Counted from the first letter of the stretch, positions 25,916 through 35,776 are shown. The stretch: 64,000 nucleotides of DNA from Mucilaginibacter agri (GCF_009928685.1 NZ_WWEO01000038.1:124001-188000); one strand, 5' to 3'. Notes: a model not told the origin generated them from the letters alone. Numbers and translations are program-made.

Positions 25916-26464
25916 ATGACTGCAGCCAATATACTTTTCGATATCATGAGCTTTATTGCGCTTGCTTCTGCACTGTATGTGGCAGCAAGCAAGAACCTCG
26001 TGCGTTCGATATTTATGTTCTTTGTTACACTGTTTGCCTTGGCTGGCTTGTATGTATTGGCCCTGGCCGATTTTGTGGCCGTAACGCAAATAGTAGTATA
26101 TGTGGGCGGTATTTTGGTATTGATTCTATTCGCCTTTATGCTTTCGGGGCGTGAAACATTAGACGTGCTGCAACAGCCCGAACGAAAAGTGTGGAAGGTA
26201 AGTAACCTGCCTGCTTTGCTTATTGTTGGTTTGCTGTTCGTAGTACTTATCAACGTAATATTAAAAACTGACGCAGACCATTTAGGCTGGGTCAGTGATT
26301 CTATTAAATCGAAAAATTACATCGCCAATTCGGGCGACATGACGGCCAACATCGGCATTAACCTGATGACTCGCTATTTGTTGCCGTTTGAGGTTATCTC
26401 GATATTATTGATGATGGCGTTGGTGGGTGCGGCGCACCTATCGAGAAAGGAGCAGGCGGTATGA
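25916..26464 (+). CDS. nuoJ: NADH-quinone oxidoreductase subunit J
   Basis: A 182-residue membrane subunit with five helices. Text such as FVAVTQIVVYVGGILVLILFA is the conserved TM3 region with the pi-bulge that gates proton coupling. Its ATG follows the nuoI stop directly, and it overlaps nuoK by 4 bp. Confidence 0.95.
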   Translation: MTAANILFDIMSFIALASALYVAASKNLVRSIFMFFVTLFALAGLYVLALADFVAVTQIVVYVGGILVLILFAFMLSGRETLDVLQQPERKVWKVSNLPALLIVGLLFVVLINVILKTDADHLGWVSDSIKSKNYIANSGDMTANIGINLMTRYLLPFEVISILLMMALVGAAHLSRKEQAV

Positions 26465-26766
26465 TCTCGCTAACCCACTACCTTGTAGTAAGCGGTATTT
26501 TATTTTGCATAGGCCTTTATGTGGTGTTGGTAAAGCGTAATGCAATTCAGATTTTAATCGGTATTGAAATGATGCTTAACACAGCCATTTTAAACCTTGT
26601 TGCCTTCGGCCGTTACGATAAGCTAAACAACGGCGGCCAAATGTTTGCCCTGTTTGCTATCGTTCTCGCGGCTGCTACCACTGCCGTAGCCCTGGCCATT
26701 ATACTCAATGTTTACAGACGTTACAAAACCATCGACCCGGACAAGGTTGACCAGCTAAAAGATTAA
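26461..26766 (+). CDS. nuoK: NADH-quinone oxidoreductase subunit K
   Basis: A 101-residue, three-helix membrane subunit. It keeps the conserved glutamate in ILIGIEMMLNTAILN (near residue 36) and the second one in the following helix region typical of NuoK proton channels. Overlaps nuoJ by 4 bp (ATGA). Confidence 0.96.
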   Translation: MISLTHYLVVSGILFCIGLYVVLVKRNAIQILIGIEMMLNTAILNLVAFGRYDKLNNGGQMFALFAIVLAAATTAVALAIILNVYRRYKTIDPDKVDQLKD

Positions 26767-26801
26767 CCTTGAATAAAACTTTAACATACGAAGAAACCAA
26801 G

Positions 26802-28826
26802 ATGGCTTACCATGCTTTAGCAGCGGTATTATTGCCTTTGCTTGCCTTTGTAATTAACGGTTTTCTAAAAGGAAAGGCATCGGGTTGGGTATCTACTATT
26901 GCTATTTTGCTTAGTGGGGTTTTGGCTATTATCGTATTCAATCATACCTTTAATGGCGGCACCATCCACATCAGCCGGTTGTGGTTTACTATTGGCGATA
27001 CGCAGTTGCAGGCGGGGGTATTGCTTAATAACCTGTCGACCATTTTACTGCTATTGGTTAATTTGATTGCCCTGCCGGTGCATATTTTCTCCATGGCCTA
27101 TATGGGGCACGATCAGCGCTACGGCCGGTATTTTACCTGCTTAAGTCTGTTCTGTTTCAGTATGCTGGCTTTGGTAGTGGTTGATAACATGGTGTTGTTT
27201 TACGCTTTCTGGGAACTCGTGGGCTTTTCATCATATCTGCTCATTGGTTTTTGGTATAAGAAAGAAGTGGCGATACAGGCCAACAAAAAAGCCTTTATCA
27301 TGAACCGGATTGGAGATGTGGGCTTACTGATCGCTATCCTTGTTCTATATAGTCAGTACCATACTTTCGATCTGATCAAATTATTTGGTGAGGGTGGCCT
27401 CATATCTCAATCGTACATTAAAGACGGTATGTGGATTGCCCCAGCATCTAGTATACCTGCAGTTTGGCAGTACATTGCTTGCGTTGGCGTGTTCCTGGCG
27501 GTTTGCGCTAAGTCGGCACAATTCCCTTTGCACACCTGGTTGCCCGACGCTATGGAGGGGCCTACTTCGGTTTCGGCCTTGATTCATGCGGCTACTATGG
27601 TTGCAGCGGGCATCTTTTTATTAGGCAGGGCATTCCCGATGTTTAACACCAGCGAGCTGGATGTGTTAGCTATCATAGGTTGTTTTACAGCTTTTATGGC
27701 AGCTACTATCGCCCTTACACAAAATGACTTGAAACGTATTCTGGCTTTCTCTACCATATCACAATTAGGTTTTATGGTGATGGCAATGGGTATTAATGCC
27801 TATGCTTCGTCGTTGTTCCATCTGGTTACGCATGCGTTTTTTAAATGTCTGCTGTTTTTGGTAGCCGGCGTGGTGATCCACGAAATGCAGCACGTAAAGG
27901 ATGAAAATCATCTCGATATCGATCCGCAGAATATTCTCTATATGGGAGGCCTCCGCAAGCGGATGCCTTTGACATTTATTGCAGCCATAATTGGCGGCGC
28001 AGCCTTGGTAGGTTTGCCGCTTACGTCAGGCTATCTATCAAAAGATGGCATTCTGATCCAGGCATTTGAATGGGCGGATACAAAGAGCGCCGTTTATATG
28101 ACCATCCCGATTATGATGATCATTACCAGTTTGCTTACTGCTTTTTATATCGCCAGGCTAATTTTTAAAGTGTTTTTTGGAAAACTTAGAGTATTGGATG
28201 TAAAACCGGCCGTGCTATGCCATATCAGTGACGGCGGCTGGCAATACAAAGTTCCCCTGATCTTATTGTCTGTTTGCTGTTTGTTCCCCGTGTTTTCGTT
28301 GAATCCACTTTTGTACGAACACTCGTGGGTTTATCGGGCGTTTATGTCGGCCGAACACTTGGAGCGCATGAATATTTATCATACCATCATTCCGGTAGGT
28401 TTGAATATCATGGTAGTGGTGGTAATTTATTATGCCTACGCTGTTTATGTGCAGGAACGGAAAATGTTGCCTTTTGCTCAAAATAACTGGGCTTTCGATT
28501 TTTCGTACCACCAGTGGTATTTTAATAAAGCTTATAATACCCTGTTTGTAAAACCAGTGTTGGCACTAAGCGGCGGACTGTTTTGGTTTGATCGAACTAT
28601 TATCGATGGCTTTATCAGCCTGCTCCAAAATATATTGCTGTGGCTATCTAAGATGGCCGATGTGTTTGACCGTTATGTGATTGATGGCTTCTTACATTTA
28701 ATAACTGCAATAGTGCAGTATATTGGTAATTTTGTCCGGAGTTTTCAAACCGGACGGGTGCAATACTACCTGCTGAGTATGCTGGCCGTAATTGTTGCCT
28801 GGTTTATTTTTAAAACTTTGATCTGA
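26802..28826 (+). CDS. nuoL: NADH-quinone oxidoreductase subunit L
   Basis: An antiporter-like proton-pumping subunit with about 14 helices plus the long lateral helix near the C-terminus. Conserved features include FWELVGFSSYLLIGFW, the lysine/glutamate channel region, HTWLPDAMEGPTSVSALIHA near residue 245, and the long C-terminal helix region after about 500. At 674 residues (from ATG 26802) it is of usual length. An in-frame TTG at 26769 would add 11 hydrophilic residues and is less likely. Confidence 0.95.
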   Translation: MAYHALAAVLLPLLAFVINGFLKGKASGWVSTIAILLSGVLAIIVFNHTFNGGTIHISRLWFTIGDTQLQAGVLLNNLSTILLLLVNLIALPVHIFSMAYMGHDQRYGRYFTCLSLFCFSMLALVVVDNMVLFYAFWELVGFSSYLLIGFWYKKEVAIQANKKAFIMNRIGDVGLLIAILVLYSQYHTFDLIKLFGEGGLISQSYIKDGMWIAPASSIPAVWQYIACVGVFLAVCAKSAQFPLHTWLPDAMEGPTSVSALIHAATMVAAGIFLLGRAFPMFNTSELDVLAIIGCFTAFMAATIALTQNDLKRILAFSTISQLGFMVMAMGINAYASSLFHLVTHAFFKCLLFLVAGVVIHEMQHVKDENHLDIDPQNILYMGGLRKRMPLTFIAAIIGGAALVGLPLTSGYLSKDGILIQAFEWADTKSAVYMTIPIMMIITSLLTAFYIARLIFKVFFGKLRVLDVKPAVLCHISDGGWQYKVPLILLSVCCLFPVFSLNPLLYEHSWVYRAFMSAEHLERMNIYHTIIPVGLNIMVVVVIYYAYAVYVQERKMLPFAQNNWAFDFSYHQWYFNKAYNTLFVKPVLALSGGLFWFDRTIIDGFISLLQNILLWLSKMADVFDRYVIDGFLHLITAIVQYIGNFVRSFQTGRVQYYLLSMLAVIVAWFIFKTLI

Positions 28827-28831
28827 GCCCG

Positions 28832-30436
28832 ATGAACCTGCTAACCCTGTTAATTTTTATACCGCTTTTATTCGGCTTACTCATTGCAGTGCTGCCTTCG
28901 GGATGGCGCAATAGCTTTAAATATATTACACTGCTGGCTACATTGGTGCAGTTGGGCATCAGCCTGCAAATGTATTTTCAGTTTAAAATCGGAGCGGCTA
29001 ATGCCGGCATTAATAACGAAGGTCAGTTTCAGTTTGTGCAGAAATTACCCTGGATCAGCCTCGATCTCGGTACCATGGGTAAAATGCAAATCGATTATTT
29101 TGTTGGAGTTGATGGGATATCGATCACCATGCTGGTGATGTCGGCTTTGGTTATGGTAGTTGCGGCTATCGCATCGTGGGAGATCACGAAGAACCTGAAG
29201 GGATTTTTTGTGCTGTTTCTGATGCTGGATATGGCTGTTTTCGGTGTGTTCTGCGCGTTGGATTTCTTTTTGTTCTACCTGTTTTATGAACTGATGTTGT
29301 TGCCGTTATATTTCCTTATCGGTATGTGGGGCGGGGCAAGGCGCGAATATGCGGCTATCAAATTCTTCTTATATACTTTATTTGGCTCGGTGTTTATGTT
29401 GCTGGTGATGGTAGGTTTATACTTGTCGGTGAAAGATCCGGCTACGGGCAGCCACACGTTCAACATCATCCAGATGATGAACCCGGCAAACTACGATGCC
29501 AATTCGATATTCTCGGTAGTAAATCATCAAACCATATTTGGCTTCCCGGCACGCACGGTAGGGTTTATCGTGCTTTTTGTGGCGTTTGCTATTAAAGTTC
29601 CGGTAGTGCCTTTACATACCTGGTTGCCAGATGCACACGTAGAAGCACCCACACCAGTGTCTATTATTCTGGCGGGGGTATTGTTGAAGATTGGTGGTTA
29701 CGGAATTATCCGGATCTGCGCAGGTATCTTTCCCGATGTTGCCGTATCCGGAAGCTTTGTGATAGGCTTGCTCGGCGTGATTTCTATCATTTATGGGGCA
29801 CTTAACGCCCTTGCACAACGGGATCTGAAACGTTTGATTGCTTACTCATCCGTATCGCACATGGGCTTTGTGCTGTTGGGAATTGCCTCTTTAACTGCCG
29901 AAGGTATCAGTGGAGCAGTAATGCAGATGGTAAGCCACGGCTTCTTGTCGTCAATGTTATTCTTCCTGGTAGGAGTTATCTACACCCGAGTGCACGATCG
30001 AGATATCTATAACTTCCGCGGACTGGGCACCATGATGCCGCAGTTTACTGTGTTTGTGATGATCGGTTTTTTCGCTTCTCTGGGTTTGCCCGGCTTTTCG
30101 GCATTTATTGCAGAGGCTTTCACATTAGCAGGAGCATTTAAATCGACTTCAATAAATGGCTTGTTGCCGCATTGGATGGCCGCTTGCGGAGCGCTGGGTA
30201 TCCTGCTTAGCGCGTGCTATTTCTTGTGGACATTGCAACGTATGTTCTTCGGTACCGAGCGCCTAAAAGGCGGTGAGCAATGGAAACACGCCTTAAAAGA
30301 TCTTAATTGGCGCGAAAAATCGGCGCTTGTGCCCCTGGCTCTAATGGCTTTGCTGTTGGGTGTTATGCCATCGCTGGTGTTCGGCAAAATCAATGATTCG
30401 GTACTGGCATTAGTAAGCTTTTTACAGCATAAATAA
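28832..30436 (+). CDS. nuoM: NADH-quinone oxidoreductase subunit M
   Basis: A second antiporter-like subunit; 534 residues, about 14 helices. It shows LFYELMLLPLYFLIGMWGG (with the channel glutamate), HTWLPDAHVEAPTPVSIILAG and LKRLIAYSSVSHMGFV. It begins 6 nt after nuoL. The expected next gene, nuoN, is displaced by about 2 kb by an unrelated gene. Confidence 0.95.
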   Translation: MNLLTLLIFIPLLFGLLIAVLPSGWRNSFKYITLLATLVQLGISLQMYFQFKIGAANAGINNEGQFQFVQKLPWISLDLGTMGKMQIDYFVGVDGISITMLVMSALVMVVAAIASWEITKNLKGFFVLFLMLDMAVFGVFCALDFFLFYLFYELMLLPLYFLIGMWGGARREYAAIKFFLYTLFGSVFMLLVMVGLYLSVKDPATGSHTFNIIQMMNPANYDANSIFSVVNHQTIFGFPARTVGFIVLFVAFAIKVPVVPLHTWLPDAHVEAPTPVSIILAGVLLKIGGYGIIRICAGIFPDVAVSGSFVIGLLGVISIIYGALNALAQRDLKRLIAYSSVSHMGFVLLGIASLTAEGISGAVMQMVSHGFLSSMLFFLVGVIYTRVHDRDIYNFRGLGTMMPQFTVFVMIGFFASLGLPGFSAFIAEAFTLAGAFKSTSINGLLPHWMAACGALGILLSACYFLWTLQRMFFGTERLKGGEQWKHALKDLNWREKSALVPLALMALLLGVMPSLVFGKINDSVLALVSFLQHK

Positions 30437-30564
30437 TTAATTGTGTTAAATCGTAATTTCATTTATGGAATAGCACCAATTGATGCATCATGTATTTGTT
30501 CAGCTTCAATATTAAATAAGAAGCATGGCCAATTAACAGAATGTATTTATTTAAGCTTAAAACC

Positions 30565-32451
30565 ATGACCAGAAAATTATTACTTATCACATTTTGCTCC
30601 CTGTTTACTTTTCTAACAGCGCAGGCAAGCGATCAACAAAAGGTTTCATCTAAAATACAGCACGTGGTTGTGTTTTTAAACGGCGCACAAGTTACACGAA
30701 ATGCCAGTGTAAGTATACCAGCAGGTAATTCGGTGGTGTCTTTCGGAGGGATATCGCCGGATATCGATATGCAAAGTTTGCAGATAAAATCTGGAGGCGA
30801 TTTTACCATACTGTCCGTTAACCACGAGTTCGATTATCTAAACAAGCAGGTTCAACAAAAGCATGTTGAGGAACTGTTAGCTCAGCAAAAGCTGATAAGA
30901 GATAAAATAGACCTTCAAAGTAACGCGCTTAACGTTTATACCGAGGAGCAGAATATGCTGCTTAAAAACCAGACGGTAAGCGGGCAAAACGCAAATCTCG
31001 ATGTGCTGAGATTGAAACAAGCGCTCGATTTTCAAACCCTGCGTTTGACAGAAATTAAGAAAAAAGAACAGAGTGTAAACGACGAAATTGCATTGCTGAA
31101 TAAACAATTGCAGCAGTACAATAAACAAATAGCAGAAGTAAATAAGGGAGGGGCTAAACCTACCAGTAACATACTGGTAACGGTTTCGGCAAAAGCTGCA
31201 TCGCAATCTGCATTTACGTTTACTTACGTAGTTAAAAATGCAAGCTGGTACCCAACTTATGATATTCGTGCAAAAAACATCAATAGCCCTATACAGGTAG
31301 CCTATAAAGCCAACGTAGCACAACAATGCGGCGAGGATTGGAACAATATTAAGCTTACCCTTTCTACCGGTAATCCGTCTGTAAACGGAAGTAAACCCGA
31401 GCTTACGCCTAATTATTTAAATATGGGAATGATGTATGCCGATAAAGCAGCCAGCATTACCAATGTAACAGGAAGAGTTTGCGACGAACAGGGGCAGGGG
31501 CTTCCGGGTGTAGCAATAAAGATAAAGGGCAGTTCCATTGGCACAGTTGCGGATCAGTCTGGATTTTATAGTGTTCAGATTCCGCAAGGAGGGCAACAAG
31601 TGTTAGTTTATTCTTTTATTGGTTACCAGGCACAGGAATTACCGGTTAATTCGACAATTATAAATACTTTTTTAACGCCGGCTATAAATCAACTAAATGA
31701 GGTTGCTGTTGTCGGATACGGTACTGAGGCAAAAAGAGATGTTATTGCTCAATCACTTTCAGGTCGTGTTGGCGGTGTATACATTAGGGGGGCAAACTTG
31801 CTTCAAACAACCCCGGTTTTGGTTCAGCAAAACGAGAACCAGACTAACGTTGAATTTAATATCGATAACCCGTATAGCATACCGAGCGACGGTAAACAAT
31901 ACCTAGTGGAGATTAACCAGGTTAGCATACCGGCCGATTATGAGTATTTTACTGCTCCAAAATTAAGTACAGATGTGTTTTTAACTGCTAAATTAGCCAA
32001 CTGGAACCAATACAGCTTTTTATCGGGTGAAGCCAACCTGTTTTTTGAGGGCACGTTTATCGGTAAATCATTGTTGGATACCCGGTCTACAGCCGATACC
32101 TTGAATCTATCTTTAGGGGTCGATAAGAGTATCATTGTAACGCGGGAACTACAGACTAAGGTAACAGAACGCCAAAGCTTGCTGGGCTCTAATAAAAAGG
32201 AAACACGCGATTGGTTAATAACAGTTAAAAACCGTAAATCGCAACCTGTAAACTTGCTGGTTCAGGATCAGGTGCCGGTATCGCAAAACTCGTCGATTGA
32301 GGTTGAAACTCAAAACTTGTCGGGTGGTAAAACGGATGCCAATACAGGGCTGGTTTCGTGGAATGTTAATTTGAACCCGCAAAACGACAAGAAGTTAAAT
32401 TTAAAGTACCAGGTGAAATATCCTAAAAGTCAATCTGTAATAGTACAATAA
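30565..32451 (+). CDS. DUF4139 (MuiA-like) exported protein with inserted carboxypeptidase-regulatory / SusC-like segment
   Basis: A 628-residue exported protein placed between nuoM and nuoN. Signal peptide 1-20 (from ATG 30565; an ATG at 30541 adds 8 residues). An N-terminal DUF4140-like strand region (30-90) is followed by a coiled coil (95-200) and then the first part of a DUF4139 beta domain (WYPTYDIRAK near 240). At about 300-380 sits a complete CarboxypepD_reg-like domain (VTGRVCDEQGQGLPGVAIKI, GTVADQSGFYSV). Next comes LNEVAVVGYGTEAKRDV, the wording that precedes the plug of SusC-type TonB-dependent receptors, and a short SGRVGGVYIRGA. DUF4139 then resumes to the end. MuiA-type proteins are linked to mucoidy, but function here is unknown. 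The stop is 7 nt before nuoN, so they share a transcript. Confidence 0.85.
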   Translation: MTRKLLLITFCSLFTFLTAQASDQQKVSSKIQHVVVFLNGAQVTRNASVSIPAGNSVVSFGGISPDIDMQSLQIKSGGDFTILSVNHEFDYLNKQVQQKHVEELLAQQKLIRDKIDLQSNALNVYTEEQNMLLKNQTVSGQNANLDVLRLKQALDFQTLRLTEIKKKEQSVNDEIALLNKQLQQYNKQIAEVNKGGAKPTSNILVTVSAKAASQSAFTFTYVVKNASWYPTYDIRAKNINSPIQVAYKANVAQQCGEDWNNIKLTLSTGNPSVNGSKPELTPNYLNMGMMYADKAASITNVTGRVCDEQGQGLPGVAIKIKGSSIGTVADQSGFYSVQIPQGGQQVLVYSFIGYQAQELPVNSTIINTFLTPAINQLNEVAVVGYGTEAKRDVIAQSLSGRVGGVYIRGANLLQTTPVLVQQNENQTNVEFNIDNPYSIPSDGKQYLVEINQVSIPADYEYFTAPKLSTDVFLTAKLANWNQYSFLSGEANLFFEGTFIGKSLLDTRSTADTLNLSLGVDKSIIVTRELQTKVTERQSLLGSNKKETRDWLITVKNRKSQPVNLLVQDQVPVSQNSSIEVETQNLSGGKTDANTGLVSWNVNLNPQNDKKLNLKYQVKYPKSQSVIVQ

Positions 32452-32458
32452 AGAAATA

Positions 32459-33973
32459 ATGAACGATCTGTTACCATCTCTATCCTTACAGTTGAGCAAT
32501 ACTATAGGTAGTCTTCCATATTTTAATCCGGAGATTTACCTGGCTGTGCTTTTCTTATTGGTGCTGGTAACAGATCTTATTTTTGGTCGTCAGTCTGCCT
32601 GGATCTGCCGCACTATTGCGATAGCCGGCTTATTTATTGTACTGTTTAAAGATCTGCAACAAATAGGCTTATTACTGCAACATGCAGATGGTTCGGTGTT
32701 TTTGTTTAATAACATGTTACTGCTGCACAAGCTGGCAGTATCGTTTAAGTTGATCATCGACTTTTTTGCCATCATCCTCATTGTTTACTTCGGGCTTGAT
32801 AAACGTTTGAAAGAACACCAAAAGGGCTTATCGGATTTATATACCATTGTAGTGGCATCTGTATTGGGCCTGCATTTAATGGTGATGTCGGTAAACCTGT
32901 TGGCGGTTTATCTGGCTATAGAGATGGTTTCGTTGGCATCGTACCTGTTGGCCGCCTATCGTTCTGAAAATGGTTTCAGTGCCGAAGCTGGTTTAAAATA
33001 TGTGTTGTTTGGCGCGGTAGCGTCGGCTATAATGCTATATGGTATATCGCTTTTATATAGCCTTACCGGTACTTTGGGTTATTTTGATGCCAATTTGGTG
33101 CCGGGACTTATTGCTGCTAATCCGGCTATAGTGTCTGTAGCAATTATCCTTACACTGGTCGGCATAGGCTTCAAATTATCTTTTATACCGATGCACTTTT
33201 GGGTGCCAGATGTTTATCAGGGAGCGCCAACGCCCGTTACGGCTTATTTATCTACACTGCCTAAGATTGCTGGCTTTGCTTTATTGATTAATCTACTTAC
33301 ACCATTTGTATTTAATACGCATTGGGTAGCTTTTGACTTTAGGTTGTTTTTGTCTGTTATAGGAATTATTACCATGATAGCGGGGAATTTTGCAGCCGTA
33401 TGGCAGAAGAATATTAAACGCATACTGGCTTATTCAAGCATTGGGCATACCGGTTTTGCGCTGATGGCTGTAGCTACTTTTTCGCAGCAGGGGGTATCTG
33501 CTTTGACATTTTATTTGGCGGTATACGTGTTCGCCAACATCGGCGCGCTTATGTTGGCTTCTTATTTTGCAGATTTAACAGGTGCCGAGGATCTGGATGC
33601 CTATCGCGGATTGGGCTTAAAATATCCATTAGCTAGTGTAAGCTTTGTAATGATCCTTATCTCTTTAACCGGCTTACCTGTAAGTGCGGGTTTTAACGGT
33701 AAATTATTAGTGTTCTCTTCCGTGTATTCGGTTTATCAGCAAAATCATAATATTTGGTTGCTTTTGCTTATGGTTACAGGAGCTTTAACAACCGTGGTGT
33801 CGTTATTTTACTATATTAAGATTCCATTATACCTGTTTTTAAAGAAACCGGCGGCAGAAACTGAGGTTGCAGAAACTTCATCTGCAAATTGGCTGCTTAT
33901 TATTTCTTTCGTTTTGGCGCTTGTGGTGCTTTTGTTCGGAATATTCCCCACTTATTTAGTAGGCTTATTGTAA
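32459..33973 (+). CDS. nuoN: NADH-quinone oxidoreductase subunit N
   Basis: The third antiporter-like subunit; 504 residues, about 14 helices. Visible family text is AIEMVSLASYLLAAYR with the channel glutamate, GFKLSFIPMHFWVPDVYQGAPTPV near 240, and IKRILAYSSIGHTGFALM near 320. It ends the complex I block; an A+T-only hairpin follows. Confidence 0.95.
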   Translation: MNDLLPSLSLQLSNTIGSLPYFNPEIYLAVLFLLVLVTDLIFGRQSAWICRTIAIAGLFIVLFKDLQQIGLLLQHADGSVFLFNNMLLLHKLAVSFKLIIDFFAIILIVYFGLDKRLKEHQKGLSDLYTIVVASVLGLHLMVMSVNLLAVYLAIEMVSLASYLLAAYRSENGFSAEAGLKYVLFGAVASAIMLYGISLLYSLTGTLGYFDANLVPGLIAANPAIVSVAIILTLVGIGFKLSFIPMHFWVPDVYQGAPTPVTAYLSTLPKIAGFALLINLLTPFVFNTHWVAFDFRLFLSVIGIITMIAGNFAAVWQKNIKRILAYSSIGHTGFALMAVATFSQQGVSALTFYLAVYVFANIGALMLASYFADLTGAEDLDAYRGLGLKYPLASVSFVMILISLTGLPVSAGFNGKLLVFSSVYSVYQQNHNIWLLLLMVTGALTTVVSLFYYIKIPLYLFLKKPAAETEVAETSSANWLLIISFVLALVVLLFGIFPTYLVGLL

Positions 33974-33993
33974 ATTGAGGCTGTTAAGGCTAT

Positions 33994-34018
33994 TTATTTT
34001 ATAATTTTTATAAAATAA
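33994..34018 (+). terminator. A+T-only hairpin after nuoN (weak terminator candidate)
   Basis: TTATTTTATA pairs perfectly with TATAAAATAA around ATTTT. With no G-C pairs it would be a weak terminator at best. No stronger candidate is seen before amtB. Confidence 0.3.
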
Positions 34019-34078
34019 GTGCGGAAAACATTAATTATTTGTATTTTCAGCCATTCTAAGTCTGCATAATACAGTTAA

Positions 34079-35392
34079 ATGAAACGTTTCCTCCCTTTCT
34101 CTTTGATCATTGTAGTTCTTATACTCACATTCGTTCATCCATCTATCGATATTAAACCTGCTGCCCCAGGCGAAGTACCACACTTTGATACAGGCGACAT
34201 TGCCTGGATGCTGGTATCAACCGCATTGGTATTGATCATGACCCCCGGGCTGGCCTTCTTTTACGGCGGTATGGTGAACAAAAAGAATGTGATCTCCACT
34301 ATGTTGCAGAGTTTGATCTGTATGGTTATTGTAACCGTAATGTGGGTGGTATTTGGTTTCAGTTTAGCTTTTGGCGATGATGTTAACGGTATAATTGGTA
34401 ACCCCGGCACCTATTTTATGATGAAGGGTATGCTTGGCGACGCGGTATGGCCTGCTGCCAAAACCTTCCCGCTGTTGTTGTTTGCCATGTACCAGTTAAA
34501 GTTTGCCATTATAACCCCGGCGCTTATTACGGGCGCATTCGCAGAGCGGATCCGTTTTAACTCTTACCTCATATTTGTGGTGTTATTTGCCATATTTATA
34601 TACTCCCCGCTGGCACATTGCACCTGGCACCCAGATGGTTTCCTGTCTAAATTGGGTGTGCTGGATTTTGCAGGTGGTACGGTAGTGCATATGTCGGCTG
34701 GATGGGCTGCATTGGCATCGGCTTTGTTTTTAAAGCGTAGGGCAGAGGCTAACCACTCGCCGGCGCGAATTACCTATGTAATTATCGGTACCGGTTTATT
34801 ATGGTTCGGCTGGTTTGGTTTTAACGCAGGCTCGGCTTTAGGTGCATCGGCACTGGCTGCAAACGCGTTGGCTACTACTACATCAGCGGCTTCGGCAGCG
34901 GGCTTAACCTGGGTGTTTTTTGATATGTTCCGCAAACGTAAGCCTTCGGCTATGGGCACTTGTATCGGTGCTGTGGTTGGGTTGGTTGCCATTACACCGG
35001 CGGCTGGCTTTGTATCCGTACCGCATTCATTGGCTATCGGTATTATTGCCGCCATAGTAAGTAATTTAGTGGTAGAGTGGCGTACGCGTACCAGTATTGA
35101 TGACACTTTGGATGTATTCCCTTGTCACGGTGTTGGCGGTTTGGTGGGTATGTTGCTTACCGGTGTGTTTGCCCATCATAACGTAAACCCGGCGGTTACA
35201 TCAAACGGCTTGTTTTTTGGTGAAACACACTTATTTTTGGTGCAATCTGCGGCATTGATAGGAGTTTCTATCTTTGCTTTTTTTGGTTCGTTATTATTGC
35301 TGAAAATTACCGATATTATATCGCCATTAAGAGTGTCTGTAGATGAAGAAGCTGTGGGGCTGGATATCAGTCAGCACGGCGAAAAATTATAA
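34079..35392 (+). CDS. amt: Ammonium transporter (Amt family)
   Basis: A 437-residue membrane channel for ammonium. An N-terminal hydrophobic leader segment is followed by eleven helices. Conserved text includes ALVLIMTPGLAFFYGGMV near 60, the first pore histidine region HMSAGWAALASALFLKRR near 205 and FPCHGVGGLVGMLLTGVF near 345 with the second histidine. It is closed by a strong terminator. No glnK (PII) gene is next to it, unlike in many bacteria. Confidence 0.95.
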   Translation: MKRFLPFSLIIVVLILTFVHPSIDIKPAAPGEVPHFDTGDIAWMLVSTALVLIMTPGLAFFYGGMVNKKNVISTMLQSLICMVIVTVMWVVFGFSLAFGDDVNGIIGNPGTYFMMKGMLGDAVWPAAKTFPLLLFAMYQLKFAIITPALITGAFAERIRFNSYLIFVVLFAIFIYSPLAHCTWHPDGFLSKLGVLDFAGGTVVHMSAGWAALASALFLKRRAEANHSPARITYVIIGTGLLWFGWFGFNAGSALGASALAANALATTTSAASAAGLTWVFFDMFRKRKPSAMGTCIGAVVGLVAITPAAGFVSVPHSLAIGIIAAIVSNLVVEWRTRTSIDDTLDVFPCHGVGGLVGMLLTGVFAHHNVNPAVTSNGLFFGETHLFLVQSAALIGVSIFAFFGSLLLLKITDIISPLRVSVDEEAVGLDISQHGEKL

Positions 35393-35430
35393 GATAGCCT
35401 TTCCTTTAATTATTTAATACATGTTCCGAG

Positions 35431-35460
35431 AACCCGGTTTTGCGAAGGCCGGGTTTTTTT
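35431..35460 (+). terminator. Rho-independent terminator after amt
   Basis: AACCCGG (35431-35437) pairs with CCGGGTT (35449-35455) and a run of T follows. Confidence 0.85.
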
Positions 35461-35776
35461 GTGCATACCCCCTGACCCCCTAAAGGGGAAGTTTGAGTCG
35501 GGAGACAAAACTCACAACATGCTCAAACAAAATAACAGAAGTTCCTAAACCCGATTGAAGTGGAAAACCCGGAGCCGCCGGCAGGCGGTGAGGATTTGCA
35601 GCGGAAAGCGGGAAGATAGTTTGATAGTAGCACTGGCTTTGCTTTTCGAATCTACTTATAGCGCTAACCCTAAGTTGAATAAGATTCTTCGCTATCGTTC
35701 TGAATGACAAAGTTCTGTAATCGTTAAATCTGCGTTAATTTAAAATGCTTTTAAATGACAAATTAGCGGTAGCAAC

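Noticed and set aside
25912-26253. A 113-codon minus-strand frame opposite nuoJ
   Set aside because: Opposite a well-supported membrane subunit; composition mirrors the nuoJ codons.
26769-26801. In-frame TTG start upstream of nuoL
   Set aside because: It would add a hydrophilic 11-residue stretch before the first helix; the ATG at 26802 fits the family better.
30877-31326. A 149-codon minus-strand frame opposite the DUF4139 gene
   Set aside because: Lies opposite the coiled coil, where repeated K/Q/E codons tend to keep the antisense frame open.
35480-35710. A 76-codon minus-strand frame in the amt-purF gap
   Set aside because: Made of intergenic repeat sequence; no start signal and no family resemblance.
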